From contig NZ_UWOD01000001.1 in NCBI RefSeq assembly GCF_900604335.1, positions 558,001 to 622,000 of the forward strand: 64,000 nt of DNA. Reading direction: 5' to 3'. The notes under the pieces are model-generated. The model saw only the letters and a program-made list of their open reading frames with translations. It had not been told where the DNA came from and did no database searches. A program made the translations under genes and the position numbers. Shown here one piece after another: positions 61,588 to 64,000 of this stretch (position 1 is the stretch's first letter; the number at the start of each line of letters is the position of its first letter). This DNA is from Intestinibacillus sp. Marseille-P6563. Its GTDB lineage: Bacteria > Bacillota > Clostridia > Oscillospirales > Butyricicoccaceae.

Positions 61588-64000
61588 TTACTCGCCTCGC
61601 TCTAAAAAAGTACGGCGAAACGCACTCGTCGGGACCGGCTTGCCATAATAATAGCCTTGCCCGTAATCGCACCCCATCGAGCGGATGAAGGCCTCATCCT
61701 CCTTTGTTTCAACGCCCTCTGTCACGGTTTCAATGCCTAATTTCTTTGCCATTTCAAAAATCAAAAGCATAACTTCATATTGCGAACTTCTCTGTTCCTT
61801 TTTCAAATCCATCAGGAACATACGATCCAATTTGATTTGGTCGATATGAAGTTTACCGAGGGTGTTGAGCGAAGAATACCCGGAACCAAAGTCATCCATC
61901 GACACCCGGAAACCCGCGTGACTCAGCTGCGCAATGGTATCATTCAATTCCTCGATATTTTCAAAAACCAGGCCTTCCAAAATCTCCAGGATGATATATC
62001 GAGGCGGTACCTGATAGCGCGCTGTCATCTCCTGGAGCTTCTCGACATAATCCTCGCTGACAAAGAGCGATCTCGTCTGATTGACCGAGATCTTTATAGG
62101 CGGATACCCTTTGTCCATCCAATTTCTTAAAATCTGGCATACTTTCTCCACCATATAGAGATCCAAATTCTTGCAGAATCCGTTCTGCTCAAACAATGGG
62201 ATGAACTGATTGGGATAAAGCTGGCCGCGCTCTTTGGTCTGCCAGCGCACAAGAGCTTCTGCGCTATCGATTTGACCGGTATGCAGATTCATTTTCGGCT
62301 GCAGATAAACTTGATATTCCTCATCCTCCAAAGCCCGGTGCATATTGGCTTCAATGTATTGCCGCAGTTTCTCCTCCTCATGCATGGAATCATCATACAT
62401 GCAGACATGAGAACCACCGTTCTGCTTGGCATGGGCCAATGCTACGACAAGGCCATTGAGTCCCGCCTGGGCGTTGGACAACTCAAGCGACATCACAGAA
62501 GAAACGGCGCCGCAGTAAATGGAAATTCGATAGCCGTCTAACAAATTCTCTGCCATTTTTTTGAGCTGCGATTGCAGTTGGTCCACCCGACGATTGATAT
62601 CCTCTGCCTGATATTGTGAAACCAAAAGATAAAAACAATCGGTCGTGGGACGGCAGATAAATTCGCCTTCGCCCAGATTAGCTTCTAAAATCTCCTTAAA
62701 CCTACAAAGAAGCTGATCGGCTCTCTGGGTCCCATAGGTATCATTGATGTACTTAAAATTGCAGATATTAAAGGCAATGATTGCCCCCGGCACATGCTGC
62801 TCCATTTTTTGTTCGAGCAGCTTACAAAAATACGTGCGATTGTATGCACCGGTCATTTCATCATAGATGGAAAGCTGCAATATTTTATTTTCATTGACCA
62901 GGGTCTTATACGCCATCTTTCTGTGGTAATTGTAAAACGCAAATGCACCAATCAGCAAAATGAGACTGATGGCAACCACAAGAATGGCCGCCCGATTTAC
63001 CCGAATCCATTCTTTGAGTGTATACTGTATGTTGTCCAAAAGATAGGTAGATAAGCGGGCCTGTGTATCCTGGTCACTGATGGAACTGGAAAACTGATTC
63101 AAAAGCGAAAGCATGGTATCCGCACCGGGCAGGGCATCTGTCACCGCAACCGCATAAGAAAATTCTTTCGCGCTCGCCCAGTCGGTCACCACATCATCAT
63201 AAATGACCCGTTTCCGAAGATAATAGTTCAAGGAATAACGATCCATCCAGATGCTGCAGTCGTCATCCGATAGTACATGCTCCAAGGCCTCTTCTGTGTT
63301 CATATCCAATGCCAGGGTATGCCCTTCCTTTGGATCATGTTCGATCGAATACGTGCGAATGGCATAACTATGGAAGTATGGAAGAGATAGCCGAATGCCG
63401 TTCTCGTAGGATAGCGCAGAATCGGTTGCAATGCACGCGATCAAATCCACTTTCTGCTCGTTAACCAGTTCGACCGCATCCTCCAGGTCATCCTCGATTA
63501 TGGCTTCGTATTGCAAGTCGATGCTCTTCGCAAAGTCATCAAAATACTCTACGGCAAATCCCTGCAGATGGTTATTTTTTATGTACTGAAACGGTGCATT
63601 TCCGGTAAAAAACAACACACGGACCGTTCCCAGCGACTGAATATATTCCAATTCCTCTTCCGAAGCTCGAAAAATGTCGGAGTCCAGAAAATAGCGTTCA
63701 TACAGTTCGTGCTCCAGATTGCCATAAGAAGCCGACACGATTTCCAGCGCAGAATTCAGCTCCGGAAGCAAATCCTGCCGCGTCGGAGACAACGCAAAAT
63801 AGTAGGGCGTCGGCGAAAAATACCCGATACTTCTCAACCCATCCGGCAGCGAAATATCGACCTGCAGCGTCGCGTCCGCTCGTCCACTCCTGACCGCTTC
63901 CATCACTTCTTGGTGTGTTTGGCAATCGACCACTTCGTAGGTAAAACCATTGACCTGTGCATACTGTTCAAAAAGCTCCATCCGCGCCGCCATTCCCGGA
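61588..64000 (-). CDS. Cyclic-di-GMP phosphodiesterase with sensor domain, N-terminus off window
   Basis: About 803 residues visible; the frame runs off the right edge. Two periplasmic solute-binding-like lobes (ending about residue 90 and 120-310, LGTVRVLFFTGNAPFQYI) lead to a membrane helix (~337-356). Then comes a degenerate GGDEF domain (FICRPTTDCFYLLV in the active-site loop) and an EAL domain with EALVRW, NQTRSLF, MDDFGSGYSSL and VTEGVET. The catalytic EAL residues are intact, so it should hydrolyse c-di-GMP; GGDEF probably is only regulatory. The ligand sensed outside the cell is unknown. Confidence 0.9.
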   Translation of the reverse strand, partial: PGMAARMELFEQYAQVNGFTYEVVDCQTHQEVMEAVRSGRADATLQVDISLPDGLRSIGYFSPTPYYFALSPTRQDLLPELNSALEIVSASYGNLEHELYERYFLDSDIFRASEEELEYIQSLGTVRVLFFTGNAPFQYIKNNHLQGFAVEYFDDFAKSIDLQYEAIIEDDLEDAVELVNEQKVDLIACIATDSALSYENGIRLSLPYFHSYAIRTYSIEHDPKEGHTLALDMNTEEALEHVLSDDDCSIWMDRYSLNYYLRKRVIYDDVVTDWASAKEFSYAVAVTDALPGADTMLSLLNQFSSSISDQDTQARLSTYLLDNIQYTLKEWIRVNRAAILVVAISLILLIGAFAFYNYHRKMAYKTLVNENKILQLSIYDEMTGAYNRTYFCKLLEQKMEQHVPGAIIAFNICNFKYINDTYGTQRADQLLCRFKEILEANLGEGEFICRPTTDCFYLLVSQYQAEDINRRVDQLQSQLKKMAENLLDGYRISIYCGAVSSVMSLELSNAQAGLNGLVVALAHAKQNGGSHVCMYDDSMHEEEKLRQYIEANMHRALEDEEYQVYLQPKMNLHTGQIDSAEALVRWQTKERGQLYPNQFIPLFEQNGFCKNLDLYMVEKVCQILRNWMDKGYPPIKISVNQTRSLFVSEDYVEKLQEMTARYQVPPRYIILEILEGLVFENIEELNDTIAQLSHAGFRVSMDDFGSGYSSLNTLGKLHIDQIKLDRMFLMDLKKEQRSSQYEVMLLIFEMAKKLGIETVTEGVETKEDEAFIRSMGCDYGQGYYYGKPVPTSAFRRTFLERGE

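Overview
The window looks like the chromosome of a strictly anaerobic, low-to-mid GC Firmicute of class Clostridia, probably an Oscillospirales-type gut commensal. Supporting this are the [FeFe]-hydrogenase and rubrerythrin proteins, a PerR-type Fur regulator, HprK, a PTS beta-glucoside operon, an AmmeMemoRadiSam operon and Clostridia-type mobile elements. The placement is inferred from gene families, not from a marker gene.

Layout. (1) 1-4412: the right end of a prophage-like element. It holds a minus-strand array of tRNAs and tRNA-like structures (Gly-UCC twice, Thr-UGU, Ser-UGA and several degenerate ones), two ~170-190 nt tRNA-like modules that resemble each other, two small phage-type genes and long ORF-free stretches. 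It ends in a 50-nt duplicated 3' part of tRNA-Pro(GGG), which I read as an attachment site. (2) ~4.5-22.7 kb: an integrative mobilizable element with a MobV relaxase, D5/CHC2 replication proteins, a sigma-like protein, a DUF6076 zinc-finger protein and a large serine recombinase. Its cargo is a complete type I restriction-modification locus (hsdM, hsdS, hsdR) with four unrelated genes between hsdS and hsdR. (3) 22.9-29 kb: redox genes. A PerR regulator precedes a single-chain [FeFe]-hydrogenase/rubredoxin/rubrerythrin fusion; then come a flavodoxin-ferredoxin protein, a nitroreductase and an MDR oxidoreductase, facing an Rrf2 regulator across two matching palindromes. (4) 29.9-34.3 kb: an RpiR/BglF/GH1 aryl-beta-glucoside operon. 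(5) 34.4-42.3 kb: a magnesium P-type ATPase locus in which three genes are broken independently: one ATPase by an IS256-family element, the other by a 26-bp tandem duplication, and the winged-helix regulator by a 10-bp tandem duplication. (6) 42.5-45.7 kb: an AmmeMemoRadiSam operon (MEMO-AMMECR1 fusion, radical SAM enzyme) with a flavin reductase and a TIGR04076 protein. (7) 45.7-64 kb: housekeeping and metabolic genes, including a NagR-like regulator and nagB with four shared palindromes, two cell-wall amidases, ROK kinase, PHP phosphoesterase, HprK, ribosomal protein L28, a MerR regulator, a sodium/solute symporter, PcrA/UvrD helicase and a c-di-GMP phosphodiesterase cut by the window edge.

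How the genes work together. The PerR-hydrogenase-rubrerythrin unit reads as a peroxide-detoxification pathway driven by H2 or ferredoxin. BglF/GH1, NagB, ROK kinase and HprK cover sugar import and carbon-catabolite control. The mobile element brings DNA restriction plus an unexplained four-gene insert. The most unusual points are the triple-lesion magnesium locus, the trimodular hydrogenase with an internal ribosome-binding site, the hsd insert and the prophage tRNA-like RNA modules.
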